Positions 1 through 8,365 of a DNA stretch of 64,000 nucleotides are shown here, in pieces. How positions within the stretch are numbered: the stretch's first letter is position 1; every line of letters begins with the position of its first letter. The translations under genes were made by a program, and so were the position numbers. The stretch comes from HRBIN30 sp964534275 (lineage in GTDB: Bacteria > Desulfobacterota > Binatia > HRBIN30): positions 1 to 64,000 of the forward strand of contig CAZHQG010000012.1 of NCBI GenBank assembly GCA_964534275.1, in the 5' to 3' direction. The notes under the pieces were generated by a model. It was not told the DNA's origin, ran no database searches, and saw only the letters and a program-made list of their open reading frames with translations.

Positions 1-342
1 GATGCCGCGCCGGAAGTGCGGCTTCGCGTGGCCGGGTCCAGCACCCAGCCAGGCGACGCGGAAGCGATTCCGAGGCTGGCGAAGCTGCTCGGCGATGCGG
101 ACGCCAACGTGCGTCGTACGGCCGCCCGTTCCCTGGCGCAACAGGGGACACAGGCAATGACGGTGCTGCAGGATGCGCTGAACAGCAACGACCCAAATCG
201 GGCCGCAGCCGCGGTTCTGGCTCTTGCCGAAATGGGCGAACAGGGAAAAGCGTTGCTGCTGCGTGCCAGCGCGGAGCACCCGGAAGAAAGCGTTCGCAAA
301 CTCGCGCAGCTCGCGATCGGGCAACCTCAGCACGAGCATTGA
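1..342 (+). CDS. HEAT-repeat protein, C-terminal fragment
   Basis: The reading frame is open from the first base of the window, so the gene begins upstream and only about 113 C-terminal residues are visible. They form two to three helical HEAT/PBS-lyase-type repeats, with phrases such as AIPRLAKLLGDADANVRRTA and later ESVRKLAQLAIG that are typical of the family. Such repeats form alpha-solenoids that bind other proteins. No catalytic domain can be seen, so the function is unknown. A GTG at position 16 could be an internal start but has no clear ribosome site. About 220 bases without a recognisable gene follow before the next start. Confidence 0.7.
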   Translation, partial: DAAPEVRLRVAGSSTQPGDAEAIPRLAKLLGDADANVRRTAARSLAQQGTQAMTVLQDALNSNDPNRAAAAVLALAEMGEQGKALLLRASAEHPEESVRKLAQLAIGQPQHEH

Positions 343-561
343 AACGGATTCCCCTGCGCTAGCCGGCAATGGTCACCAACCCGTCGGCCACTGTTGGCCA
401 ATCCGTTGCCCGGTGCCCACACGCCTGCGAATCGCCTGTACAGCCATCGAGGGCTCTCGCAGGCGCGGGCCGACCGTCTCTTGAGTCCACAGCGAACCAG
501 TGCAATGGGAGTTGTTCGTTTGGCGTAGGCAGGGTGCCGACGCCGGAAAAGGAGGTGCACG

Positions 562-1998
562 ATGGCGCAAACCGCCCAACTGAGGAAACTTGCCGCCATT
601 GAAAACGAAGCGCAGCGTGTATTCGTTTTGCAGCGCGAGGCCTTTCTGCGTCAGCCGTACCCCAGCTTAGAGGAACGGCTGGACAACTTGCGCAAACTCG
701 AGCGCATCCTGCTTGATAACGCAGAGGCCATTGCGACCGCGGTCCGTGCGGATTTCGGGCATCGATGTCCCGAGGAAACGAAAATGCTCGAGATTTTCGG
801 GTGCGTGGATGGCATCCGCTACACGCGCAAAATGCTCAAGAAATGGATGCGTCCCCAGCGCCGCAAGGTCTCGGCAATGTTCTTCCCTGGGGCCAATCGT
901 GTCATCCCGCAGCCAAAGGGCGTAGTCGGGATTATTTCGCCCTGGAACTATCCTGTGTTCCTCACCGTGAGTCCGCTGACCAGCGTACTCGCCGCTGGCA
1001 ACCGTGCGATGATCAAGATGGCGAGCAATTCCCAAACGGTGTGCCGTTTGTTGGCTGAAAAGTTCCGCGACGTCTTTCCCGAGGATCTCGTAGCGATCCT
1101 TCCCGGGGTACGGCCTCAAGATTTCTCCACGCTGCCATTCGACCACTTGATTTTTACGGGGTCTGCCGACGCCGGAAGAACGGTCATGCGCAACGCCGCT
1201 GATCATCTCACCCCGGTTACGCTGGAGCTCGGGGGGAAGTCTCCCACGATTGTGTGCGATGATTACGACATCGAAGAGGCTGCGGAGCGAATCTTGTACG
1301 GCAAGTACATCAACGCAGGGCAGACCTGTCTGGCGCCCGACTATCTCTTTCTACCGAAAGGCCAGCGCGACCGGTTCGTCCAGTGCGCTCAGCGCATCAT
1401 GAGTGTGCGCTATCCGAACCCCAGCGACGAGTCGTACACGTCGATCATCGACGATCGTTCGTACCGTCGCTTGCGTGCAACGCTAGAAGATGCCGAGCGC
1501 AAAGGGGCGAAAATTGTCCCGCTGGTCCCAGACGCGGGGTTCAACGACGTACTGCGGAAAATCCCTCCCATCCTGGTGCTCGACCCGACCGACGACATGA
1601 TCATCATGCAGGAAGAAATTTTCGGGCCCTTGTTCCCGGTCAAGACCTACGACGCGCTCGAAGAAGTGATTGCTTACATCAACGAGCGCGATCGGCCGCT
1701 TGGCTTGTACATCTTTACGAACGACCCCCACAAGCAAGAGGAAATTCTGTTTCGCACTCGTTCAGGCGGGGTCACGATCAACCATGTTGTTCTCCACGTG
1801 GCACAGCACGACCTGCCGTTCGGAGGCATCGGGGCCAGCGGCATGGGGCAGTACCATGCCTACGAGGGCTTTCTCGAATTCAGCAAGCTGCGTCCTGTTT
1901 TCCACGCACCCCGTTTTTCCTTGCTCCGCCTCATGTATCCCCCGTACGGCCGGCGCCATCGCCGACTCATCGATTTTCTCCTGCGCTTCGGGAGGTAA
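562..1998 (+). CDS. Aldehyde dehydrogenase, coniferyl-aldehyde (class 3) type
   Basis: A 478-residue NAD(P)-dependent aldehyde dehydrogenase that oxidises aldehydes to carboxylic acids. The substrate-binding Asn is in the PWN motif (residue 129), the general-base Glu in LELGGKSP (222) and the catalytic Cys in NAGQTC (256). The lack of a long N-terminal extension and the C-terminal segment ending in arginine-rich helices resemble coniferyl-aldehyde dehydrogenases and fatty-aldehyde (class 3) enzymes; the real substrate cannot be read from sequence. The ATG is chosen because AAAGGAGGTG lies 4-5 bases upstream. It is a single gene, convergent with the glnA operon, and shares a bidirectional terminator with it. 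Confidence 0.9.
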   Translation: MAQTAQLRKLAAIENEAQRVFVLQREAFLRQPYPSLEERLDNLRKLERILLDNAEAIATAVRADFGHRCPEETKMLEIFGCVDGIRYTRKMLKKWMRPQRRKVSAMFFPGANRVIPQPKGVVGIISPWNYPVFLTVSPLTSVLAAGNRAMIKMASNSQTVCRLLAEKFRDVFPEDLVAILPGVRPQDFSTLPFDHLIFTGSADAGRTVMRNAADHLTPVTLELGGKSPTIVCDDYDIEEAAERILYGKYINAGQTCLAPDYLFLPKGQRDRFVQCAQRIMSVRYPNPSDESYTSIIDDRSYRRLRATLEDAERKGAKIVPLVPDAGFNDVLRKIPPILVLDPTDDMIIMQEEIFGPLFPVKTYDALEEVIAYINERDRPLGLYIFTNDPHKQEEILFRTRSGGVTINHVVLHVAQHDLPFGGIGASGMGQYHAYEGFLEFSKLRPVFHAPRFSLLRLMYPPYGRRHRRLIDFLLRFGR

Positions 1999-2018
1999 AA
2001 GAGCATCGGAGCCCAGAA

Positions 2019-2061
2019 CAAAAAACGGGGCGGGGGAGCATTCCCCACGCCCCGTTTTTGC
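2019..2061. terminator. Bidirectional rho-independent terminator
   Basis: The left arm AAAAACGGGGCG (2021-2032) pairs perfectly with CGCCCCGTTTTT (2048-2059), and additional G:C pairs extend inward. Each strand ends in a T run, so it can stop transcription of both the aldehyde dehydrogenase (plus) and glnA (minus), whose 3' ends face each other here. Confidence 0.85.
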
Positions 2062-2080
2062 TCCGTACGCTGCCTGCAAA

Positions 2081-3493
2081 TCAGGCGTCGAAGTACAAGG
2101 CAAATTCCCAAGGATGGGGGCGCAGACGCATGGCGTTCACTTCGTTCGCCATTTTGTATTCGATCCAGGTTTCGATCACATCCTCGGTGAACACATCCCC
2201 TTGCAGCAAAAACTCGTGGTCTTTCTTGAGGTTTTCCAACGCTTCCTCGAGGCTCGCCGGCATGCTGGGAACATCTTTCAGCTCTTCCGGCGTGAGCGAA
2301 TAGATGTCTTTGTCCAAAGGATCCCCTGGGGAAATCCGTTTTTGAATTCCATCGAGTCCCGCCATCAGCATCGCGGCAAACGCGAGATAGCCGTTGGCAG
2401 TTGGATCAGGGAAGCGAACCTCGATGCGTTTGGCCTTCGGGCTCGGGCTGTACATGGGGATGCGTACGGCGGCCGACCGATTCCGGCTGGAATACGCCAA
2501 ATTGACCGGAGCCTCGAACCCGGGCACCAATCGCCGGTAGCTGTTCGTTGTGGGGTTCGTAAAAGCAGCCAGCGCTGGCGCATGTTTCAGGATGCCTCCG
2601 ATATAGTGCATGGCCAGCTCGCTCATGCCACCATACCGATCTCCGGCAAACAACGGAGTTTCCCCTTTCCAAATGCTTTGGTGCGTGTGCATTCCCGAGC
2701 CGTTGTCGCCGAAAATCGGCTTCGGCATGAAGGTGACGGTTTTGCCGTGGCGCCGTGCAACATTCTTGACGATGTATTTGTACCAGTTCAGTGCGTCGGC
2801 CATCTTCACCAAGGGGAGAAACCGGAGGTCGATTTCTGCCTGTCCTGCGGTGGCTACCTCGTGGTGATGCTTTTCCACCCGCAAGCCAACCTGCTCCATC
2901 ACCCGCACCATTTCCGAGCGAATGTCTTGCTGGCTGTCAGTTGGTGGAGCAGGGAAGTATCCCTCCTTGTAGCGTGGCTTGTAACCCAAGTTGGGCTTCT
3001 CGTCGCGGCCTGTGTTCCATTGGCCCTCGATCGAGTCGAGAAAGTAAAAGCCCGAATGCTGGTCTTGCGCGTAGCGAATGTCATCGAAAATAAAAAACTC
3101 GGGCTCGGGGCCGAAGTAGGCGACGTCGCCGATTCCGGTCGATTTGAGATAGGCTTCAGCTTTTCTCGCGATGTTCCGCGGGTCACGCGAGTATTCTTCC
3201 TTCGTCAAGGGATCTACGATGTTGCCGATGAGCGACAGCGTCGGTTCCGCAAAAAACGGATCGATCACCGCCGTGGTCGGATCGGGTACCACGAGCATGT
3301 CGCTCGCGTGGATTGGCTGCCATCCGCGAATGGACGACCCATCGAACCCTGAGCCTTCCTCGAACAACTTCTCGTCGAGCTCGCTCACGGGAATCGTGAA
3401 GTGCTGCCAAATGCCAAGAAAGTCATTGAACTTGATGTCCACCATCGTAACTTTCTTGTCCTTTGCAAACTTGATCACCTCTTTCGGTGTCAT
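2081..3493 (-). CDS. glnA: Glutamine synthetase type I
   Basis: This enzyme condenses glutamate and ammonia with ATP to make glutamine. It is 470 residues, the normal length for a dodecameric GSI. Visible signatures are the N-terminal beta-grasp with GSGFDGSS, the ATP/metal segment KPIFGDNGSGMHTHQS, the NRSAAVRIP strand, and a DKDIYSLTPEE segment matching the adenylylation-site tyrosine of GSI-beta enzymes, so control by adenylyltransferase is likely. The start MTPKEV is preferred over an in-frame start 20 codons upstream because AGGAGGAGGA precedes it and family members begin here. It is the last gene of amt-glnB-glnA, 66 bases after glnB. Confidence 0.97.
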   Translation of the reverse strand: MTPKEVIKFAKDKKVTMVDIKFNDFLGIWQHFTIPVSELDEKLFEEGSGFDGSSIRGWQPIHASDMLVVPDPTTAVIDPFFAEPTLSLIGNIVDPLTKEEYSRDPRNIARKAEAYLKSTGIGDVAYFGPEPEFFIFDDIRYAQDQHSGFYFLDSIEGQWNTGRDEKPNLGYKPRYKEGYFPAPPTDSQQDIRSEMVRVMEQVGLRVEKHHHEVATAGQAEIDLRFLPLVKMADALNWYKYIVKNVARRHGKTVTFMPKPIFGDNGSGMHTHQSIWKGETPLFAGDRYGGMSELAMHYIGGILKHAPALAAFTNPTTNSYRRLVPGFEAPVNLAYSSRNRSAAVRIPMYSPSPKAKRIEVRFPDPTANGYLAFAAMLMAGLDGIQKRISPGDPLDKDIYSLTPEELKDVPSMPASLEEALENLKKDHEFLLQGDVFTEDVIETWIEYKMANEVNAMRLRPHPWEFALYFDA

Positions 3494-3559
3494 ACCGTTC
3501 TTCCTCCTCCTCTTCTGGTCGCTCCAGCCACCGGTTCGGCGGCAGGTTTGCATCCTCGA

Positions 3560-3898
3560 TTACAAGGCATCGGGACCACGCTCACCGGTCCGAATGCGCA
3601 CGACTTCCTCCACGGGCAAAACGAAAATCTTGCCGTCGCCAATTCGGCCAGTTTTCGCCGCCTTCATGATCGTCTCCACCACCTGGGTCACCATTTCGTC
3701 CTTGACGATGATCTCGAGTTTCACCTTGGGCAAAAAATCCACGACGTATTCGGCACCGCGATACAACTCTGTGTGGCCCTTTTGGCGCCCAAAGCCCTTC
3801 ACTTCGCTGACGGTGATGCCTTGGACACCGACAGCGCTCAGTGCCTCTTTAACCTCGTCCAGCTTGAACGGCTTGATGACTGCCTCGACCTTTTTCAT
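3560..3898 (-). CDS. glnB: Nitrogen regulatory PII protein
   Basis: A 112-residue trimeric PII signal protein that senses 2-oxoglutarate and ATP/ADP and adjusts ammonium transport and glutamine synthetase activity. The start MKKVEAVIKPFKLDEV is canonical. The T-loop contains the uridylylation tyrosine at position 51 in ELYRGAEY, and the C-terminal signature GRIGDGKIFVLPVEEVVRIRTGE is complete. AAGGAGG precedes the ATG. It lies between the ammonium transporter and glnA. Given the amt linkage it could be called glnK, but GlnB and GlnK cannot be separated on sequence alone. Confidence 0.96.
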   Translation of the reverse strand: MKKVEAVIKPFKLDEVKEALSAVGVQGITVSEVKGFGRQKGHTELYRGAEYVVDFLPKVKLEIIVKDEMVTQVVETIMKAAKTGRIGDGKIFVLPVEEVVRIRTGERGPDAL

Positions 3899-3990
3899 GC
3901 TGCCTCCTTACGCTTGCAGCGAGTCATTATTGGTGAGGGCCCTCATACGCCAGCGTCGCGGAGCTGTAAAGTTCACCATGCAGCCTTCCC

Positions 3991-5301
3991 TCATAGGGTG
4001 TAGGCACTCTCTCCGTGCTGCGAGAAGTCGAGCCCTTCCACCTCTTCCTCGTCCGCAACGCGCAGCGAGCCCACGAGCAAACGCGTAATCCACAACAAGA
4101 CGAGCGTTACGATGGGCGCGAACACGGCAACGAACACGATGCCCTTGACCTGCACAGCGATCTGCTGCCAGTTACTTTCGATGCCGCTTCCCAACGTGGT
4201 CGCGAAAATCCCCGAGGCCAGTGCCCCCCAAGCGCCGCCTAACGCATGGACTCCAAACACGTCGAGCGAATCGTCGTAGCCCAACGTGGGCTTGAGCCAC
4301 GTCAGGGCAAAGTACGAAATCAGCGTCACCCCAATTCCAACCCCGATCGCCCCTAACGGGCTCACATTGCCACAGGCCGGAGTGATGGCAACGAGTCCAG
4401 CAACCGCAGCCGTGGCGGCACCCAACGCCGTGGGCTTGCCACGGTGCAGCCACTCCAACAAGACCCAGGCAACCACGGCGGTCGCGGTAGCTGTATTGGT
4501 GTTCGTGAAAGCGAGCGCTGCTAGGCCGCTGGCACTGAGTGCACTGCCCGCATTGAAGCCGAACCAACCGGTCCACAACAACCCAGCACCAGTGAGGCAC
4601 AGCGGTAAGTTGTGCGGCGGCAACGGTTCCTTGCCGTAGCCCCGGCGCGCTCCAAGAAGCAGGGCAGCCGTGAGCGCAGAAAACCCGCTTGACATGTGCA
4701 CCACCAGCCCGCCGGCGAAATCGATCGCTCCTGACTTGAAAATCCAACCCTCCGCCGACCACACCATATGCGCAATCGGGCAGTACACAAATAGAAACCA
4801 AAGAGTGATGAACAACGTCCACGCGCTGAATCGCATCCTTTCTGCAATCGCGCCAAGAATCAGCGCAGGCGTGATCACCGCGAACATCGCCTGGAACATG
4901 ACGTACACGTACTCTGGGATCAGGCGTGGTGGAGAGGCAAAGTTCTCGACCGTCGATTCGATCGTCACGCTACGAAGTCCGACCTTGGCCAAGTCTCCTA
5001 AGAACGGGCCGCCACCACTGAACGCCAAGCTGTAACCCACGAGAATCCACAAGAGCCCCACCACACCCGCGGAGATGAAACACTGCATCAAAACGTTCAA
5101 GACGTTTTTCGCCCGCACCAAGCCGCCGTAAAACAATGCCAGCCCCGGGAGAGTCATCATCAACACCAATGCGGAAGCCGTCAGCACCCAGGCCGTGTCC
5201 CCCGAATCGACCGTCCCTTCGGCTAGCGCCAACGTGGGGCTGATCAAGCACAGGATCCACGCTCCTCCGCTGCATACAAAGCGGCTCACCTCTTTTCTCA
5301 T
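3991..5301 (-). CDS. amtB: Ammonium transporter (Amt family)
   Basis: An inner-membrane ammonium channel of 436 residues with a cleavable signal peptide (ALA before EGTVDSGDTAW) and about eleven hydrophobic helices. Family signatures include DTAWVL, the ALFYGGLVRAKN turn, the FAGGLVVHMSSG stretch and DVFGVHALGGAWGALASG with the second pore histidine. The ATG at 5301 is chosen for its signal peptide and a GAGGG element upstream; an ATG at 5358 would lie upstream of the predicted transcription start. It is the first gene of the amt-glnB-glnA operon, so PII is well placed to block the channel when nitrogen is ample. Confidence 0.95.
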   Translation of the reverse strand: MRKEVSRFVCSGGAWILCLISPTLALAEGTVDSGDTAWVLTASALVLMMTLPGLALFYGGLVRAKNVLNVLMQCFISAGVVGLLWILVGYSLAFSGGGPFLGDLAKVGLRSVTIESTVENFASPPRLIPEYVYVMFQAMFAVITPALILGAIAERMRFSAWTLFITLWFLFVYCPIAHMVWSAEGWIFKSGAIDFAGGLVVHMSSGFSALTAALLLGARRGYGKEPLPPHNLPLCLTGAGLLWTGWFGFNAGSALSASGLAALAFTNTNTATATAVVAWVLLEWLHRGKPTALGAATAAVAGLVAITPACGNVSPLGAIGVGIGVTLISYFALTWLKPTLGYDDSLDVFGVHALGGAWGALASGIFATTLGSGIESNWQQIAVQVKGIVFVAVFAPIVTLVLLWITRLLVGSLRVADEEEVEGLDFSQHGESAYTL

Positions 5302-5364
5302 CTTCGATTCCCTCGCTCTCTCCGTTCCCAGGATGGTCACGTTGGTGTTGGGGTTCATCAGGAA

Positions 5365-5380
5365 AGCAAAGGCGGCGCCA
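5365..5380 (-). promoter_or_regulatory. Candidate sigma-54 promoter of amt-glnB-glnA
   Basis: Read on the minus strand the site is TGGCGCCGCCTTTGCT. It has GG and GC exactly 10 bases apart and resembles the -24/-12 consensus TGGCACG-N4-TTGCW with two mismatches. Transcription would begin about 12 bases downstream, close to 5354, leaving a leader of about 50 bases before the amt start at 5301. RpoN control of nitrogen genes is well known in proteobacteria, but no enhancer-binding gene is in the window. Confidence 0.4.
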
Positions 5381-5487
5381 GCACCGGGGCGACAGCTTCC
5401 TACGAGCAGTGCTCCACGGACCTGCCTCTAAAGCGACCCGTTGCTGCCCAATACGCGAGCACTGCCCGCGCCTTCGGCACGGCGCGG

Positions 5488-6081
5488 TCACTTGGGTGAG
5501 CTGAAAATCCGAGGTTCGGTAGCGTTCAGCAGACGGGCAATGTTATCGCGATGCCGAAACCAGATCAGCACTGCGCTCGCTAGCGCAACCACCAGCGTTG
5601 CCAGGTCGCAGCCAGCAAGCCAACACGCCAGCGGCAACACAGCGGCCGCCACGAGCGAACCGAGCGAAACGTAGCGCGAAATGGCAACGGTGGCCACAAA
5701 CGCGATCACCGCGACACACAGCGGAACTGGCGCCAGAATCGCCATTGTTCCTGCAGCCGTGGCCACACCTTTTCCTCCACGAAACCGCAACCATGGACTG
5801 AAGATGTGCCCACACACAGCCCCCAGGCCTGCCCAAGCTGCTGCCGTCACCGGCGTACCGTACCGCGCGGCCAACCAGACAGCCAAGGCCCCCTTCCCTG
5901 CATCAGCCAACAATGTGAGGACGCCACTTTTCCACCCGACAGTGCGCGCCACGTTTGTGGCACCGATGTTCCCGCTGCCAGCCCGGCGCACGTCGATCCC
6001 CCGAACTCGCGCTAGGAGCCAGCCGAACGGAATGCTGCCAAGCGCAAAGCCAAACGTGGCCCACAAAATTTCCGCTGCCAT
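5488..6081 (-). CDS. plsY: Acyl-phosphate:glycerol-3-phosphate acyltransferase
   Basis: PlsY transfers an acyl group from acyl-phosphate to glycerol-3-phosphate, the first acylation step of phospholipid synthesis, in the inner membrane. The 197 residues carry the three conserved cytoplasmic motifs of the family: GSIPFGWLLAR near the N terminus, GSGNIGATNVARTVG with the following DAGKGALAV, and HIFSPWLRFRGGKGVAT with a conserved GGKG loop. Five or more hydrophobic helices separate them. It lies upstream of amt in the same direction with about 190 bases between, and 16 bases after the SH3-domain gene, with which it may be co-transcribed. Confidence 0.95.
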   Translation of the reverse strand: MAAEILWATFGFALGSIPFGWLLARVRGIDVRRAGSGNIGATNVARTVGWKSGVLTLLADAGKGALAVWLAARYGTPVTAAAWAGLGAVCGHIFSPWLRFRGGKGVATAAGTMAILAPVPLCVAVIAFVATVAISRYVSLGSLVAAAVLPLACWLAGCDLATLVVALASAVLIWFRHRDNIARLLNATEPRIFSSPK

Positions 6082-6097
6082 CCTGCAATCGCTGCGG

Positions 6098-7156
6098 TCA
6101 AAAACGCAACCGCCATCGGCGCCGCTGTTCTACTCGCCGCTGGTATCGGGTGCCGCTCAACCATCCCACCACCAAACCCGCGATCGTCAGGAACACGGTC
6201 AACGGTGTCAGCACGTGATTGTCGGCGTCTTGCATCACCGTGGCGTTGCCATCTCCCGGTACCGCACCACCCCCCGCCGCTAAACCTGAAGTCCTCTTCT
6301 CGCGCTCCAACGCTGCGCGCAACCGCAGCAGCTCCTCTCTCAGTTCTTCAGGGCAACTTGCCAAAGGTGGGGCCGACGACTGCTGGCGGCAGGTCGCCAG
6401 CTCTTGGCGTGTGGCTAGCAACTCCGCCTCAAGGATCCGAATTTGGTCTGCGGGCTCCGCGACCGGGGTAGGAGTTCCAGCCGTAGCCGCTGCAGTGCTC
6501 ACAGGGACTGTTGCCGCGGTGACCGTAGTACCAGGCCTGGGAGTATGCGTGGCACCTTCGGTTCGCGTCGGCGATGGAGTGCGTGTGGCACTCGGTGTAC
6601 GTGAAGCGGTAGGCGTTCGCGTCACTCGAACCGTCCGTGTCGGCGTCACCGTACGCGTCGAGGTCACTGTCCGTGTCGGGGTCGTTGTGCGCGTCGGCGC
6701 TTGCGTCGCGGTCCGATATGGCGTTGGAGATGCGCCCGGCATGGTAGCGTGTGGCGTCCTTTCTGTGGTCCGAGGGACCGTTGGCGGGGCCGCCTCGCCA
6801 GTGTGGCGTGTGGGTTCGCCGGGAAAGGACAAGAACCGCACGTGGATAAACCCGACCTGCCCGCTGGCCGTAATGATTTGCGCCCAATCGCCGTGCACGT
6901 CTTGAACCTCGACGGTGCTCCCACTGGGGATTCGCGCAAACGGGGGAAACTGGTTCCCTGGCCCACGCCGCACAAAGACCCACTCGGTGCCGGTCACGAT
7001 CGCAGTTTTGGCAGCGACTGGACCAGCCACCCCAGTGAACACCGCCACGCTTAGCACCCACGGCAGCAGAAGCCGGGCTTGCCTCCACAGCCGGCGGAGA
7101 ACTGGCTGCTCGAGGGAGTCAGCCGTTGCATCGATCCATTCGTTCGGCCGTGGCAT
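6098..7156 (-). CDS. Membrane-anchored SH3-domain protein with Thr-Pro-rich linker
   Basis: A 352-residue exported protein. A hydrophobic segment at about residues 27-48 is a signal peptide or anchor, followed by a bacterial SH3 domain (about 50-113; WVFVRRGPGNQFPPFARIPSG). A Thr-Pro-Arg low-complexity linker follows (about 118-235), then a short coiled coil rich in Glu and Leu (about 240-295), and a single C-terminal transmembrane helix (LTVFLTIAGLVVGWLSG) ends in an Arg-rich tail. SH3, coiled coil and C-terminal helix recall the TIGR04211/YgiM group of envelope proteins, but the TPT linker is extra. It probably works in the periplasm at cell wall; its partner is unknown. Confidence 0.75.
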   Translation of the reverse strand: MPRPNEWIDATADSLEQPVLRRLWRQARLLLPWVLSVAVFTGVAGPVAAKTAIVTGTEWVFVRRGPGNQFPPFARIPSGSTVEVQDVHGDWAQIITASGQVGFIHVRFLSFPGEPTRHTGEAAPPTVPRTTERTPHATMPGASPTPYRTATQAPTRTTTPTRTVTSTRTVTPTRTVRVTRTPTASRTPSATRTPSPTRTEGATHTPRPGTTVTAATVPVSTAAATAGTPTPVAEPADQIRILEAELLATRQELATCRQQSSAPPLASCPEELREELLRLRAALEREKRTSGLAAGGGAVPGDGNATVMQDADNHVLTPLTVFLTIAGLVVGWLSGTRYQRRVEQRRRWRLRF

Positions 7157-7179
7157 CAGGGTACGCGTAGAGGCAACAA

Positions 7180-7256
7180 TGGTCGGGGTGACTGGACTTG
7201 AACCAGCGACCTCACGGTCCCGAACCGTGCGCTCTACCAGTCTGAGCTACACCCCG
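7180..7256 (-). tRNA. tRNA-Pro (CGG anticodon)
   Basis: Full cloverleaf on the minus strand, 77 bases. The acceptor stem CGGGGTG pairs with CACCCCG. The anticodon arm is CACGG-TTCGGGA-CCGTG with anticodon CGG, and the T-loop is GGTTCAAGTCC. The 3' CCA is encoded in the DNA (7180-7182), unlike the other two tRNAs of this window. Confidence 0.95.
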
Positions 7257-7670
7257 CCGACTCGGACAACCAACTCGATGGTGAAACGGCGAATGAGAAC
7301 GGTGCCGGCTCATAACACAGGCATGAGAATTTGCAATCATTTGGCGACTGACCAGAAGGCGGGACGAGGTGCGTTCCGCGGGCACCGAAAGCAAAAATCC
7401 TTGATCCAGCGCGGTCGTTGCGCGCTTAAAGATCTTTCGCGGCACATCCAGGAGTCCTTGGCCATCAAAACGTTCTCAAGTTCGGGAGGTGACCGGCGCT
7501 CCGGGGGCCGCAATCACCGCGTTGCCTGGCTGCCAGGGTAGCCTCGACCTCCCCCCTCTCGCGCATCCTCGGAAGCACCGGAAATTGCCTCCCGAGTGTG
7601 TTCCAGAAGTGGCATTTGGGGCTCGCATGGCAAGGGGCTCACGTTGGATGTGCCCCAAAGTGCGCTCAGC
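7257..7670. other. Intergenic region without a recognised gene
   Basis: About 410 bases between tRNA-Pro and the end of rpe. Short open frames here have arginine/serine-rich, shadow-like composition and no ribosome sites. A possible structured stretch with ends GGGAGGT (7484-7490) and ACCTCCC (7547-7553), enclosing a CCTGGCAGCCAGG hairpin, lies inside. No known RNA family was recognised. Confidence 0.5.
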
Positions 7671-8345
7671 TCACACCCGCTCGAGCACAGCAGCTTCCGC
7701 TTCTTGTCGCATGCGCGCGATGGTTTCCGCGTAATTACCGGTGGAAAAAATCCCGGAGCCCGACACTAGTACGTCGGCGCCGGCATGAGCCACCCGTGCC
7801 GCGTTGTGGGTTTTGATCCCACCGTCCACTTCGATCAGAAACTTGAGGCCCCGTTCTTCTCGGAGTGCCCTTGCGGCTCGGACCTTCTCCAGCGTGCCCT
7901 CGATGAAGCTTTGCGCTGCGAACCCGGGGTGCACGCTCATGATGAGCAACATGTCCACGGCGTCCAACACCGGCACGGCCCGTTCCAGCGGCGTATCCGG
8001 ATTGATGACCACCGCCGGGTGACACCCCAGATTCCGAATTTCATCCACCAAAGCGCGGACGTCGCTTGCAACCTCTACGTGTACAGAAATGTAATTGCTC
8101 CCCGCATCGGCAAACGCCGCCAAAAACCGTTCAGGGTGTTCGATCATGAGGTGCGTGTCGAGAGGCAAATGCGTATGCCGCCGCACTGCGCGCACAACGT
8201 CGGGCCCGATGGTGAGGTTCGGAACGAAATGGCCGTCCATGACGTCGAGATGAATCCAGTCGGCACCGGCAGCAGTCACTGCACGCACCTCTTCTCCGAG
8301 GCGCGCAAAATCAGCCGAAAGAATCGATGCGGCGATGCGAACCAT
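7671..8345 (-). CDS. rpe: Ribulose-phosphate 3-epimerase
   Basis: Interconverts ribulose-5-phosphate and xylulose-5-phosphate in the pentose phosphate pathway. The 224-residue TIM barrel has the standard signatures: AASILSADFARLGEE at the N terminus, WIHLDVMDGHFVPN with a metal-binding His and Asp, DTHLMI, the MSVHPGF segment, and EVDGGIKTHNA with the catalytic Asp. It is the last gene of the def-fmt-rsmB-rpe run, starting 20 bases after the rsmB stop. Linkage to translation genes is common in bacteria and does not imply a functional bond. Confidence 0.97.
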   Translation of the reverse strand: MVRIAASILSADFARLGEEVRAVTAAGADWIHLDVMDGHFVPNLTIGPDVVRAVRRHTHLPLDTHLMIEHPERFLAAFADAGSNYISVHVEVASDVRALVDEIRNLGCHPAVVINPDTPLERAVPVLDAVDMLLIMSVHPGFAAQSFIEGTLEKVRAARALREERGLKFLIEVDGGIKTHNAARVAHAGADVLVSGSGIFSTGNYAETIARMRQEAEAAVLERV

Positions 8346-8365
8346 GTCCCGACGTTACCCCGCGC

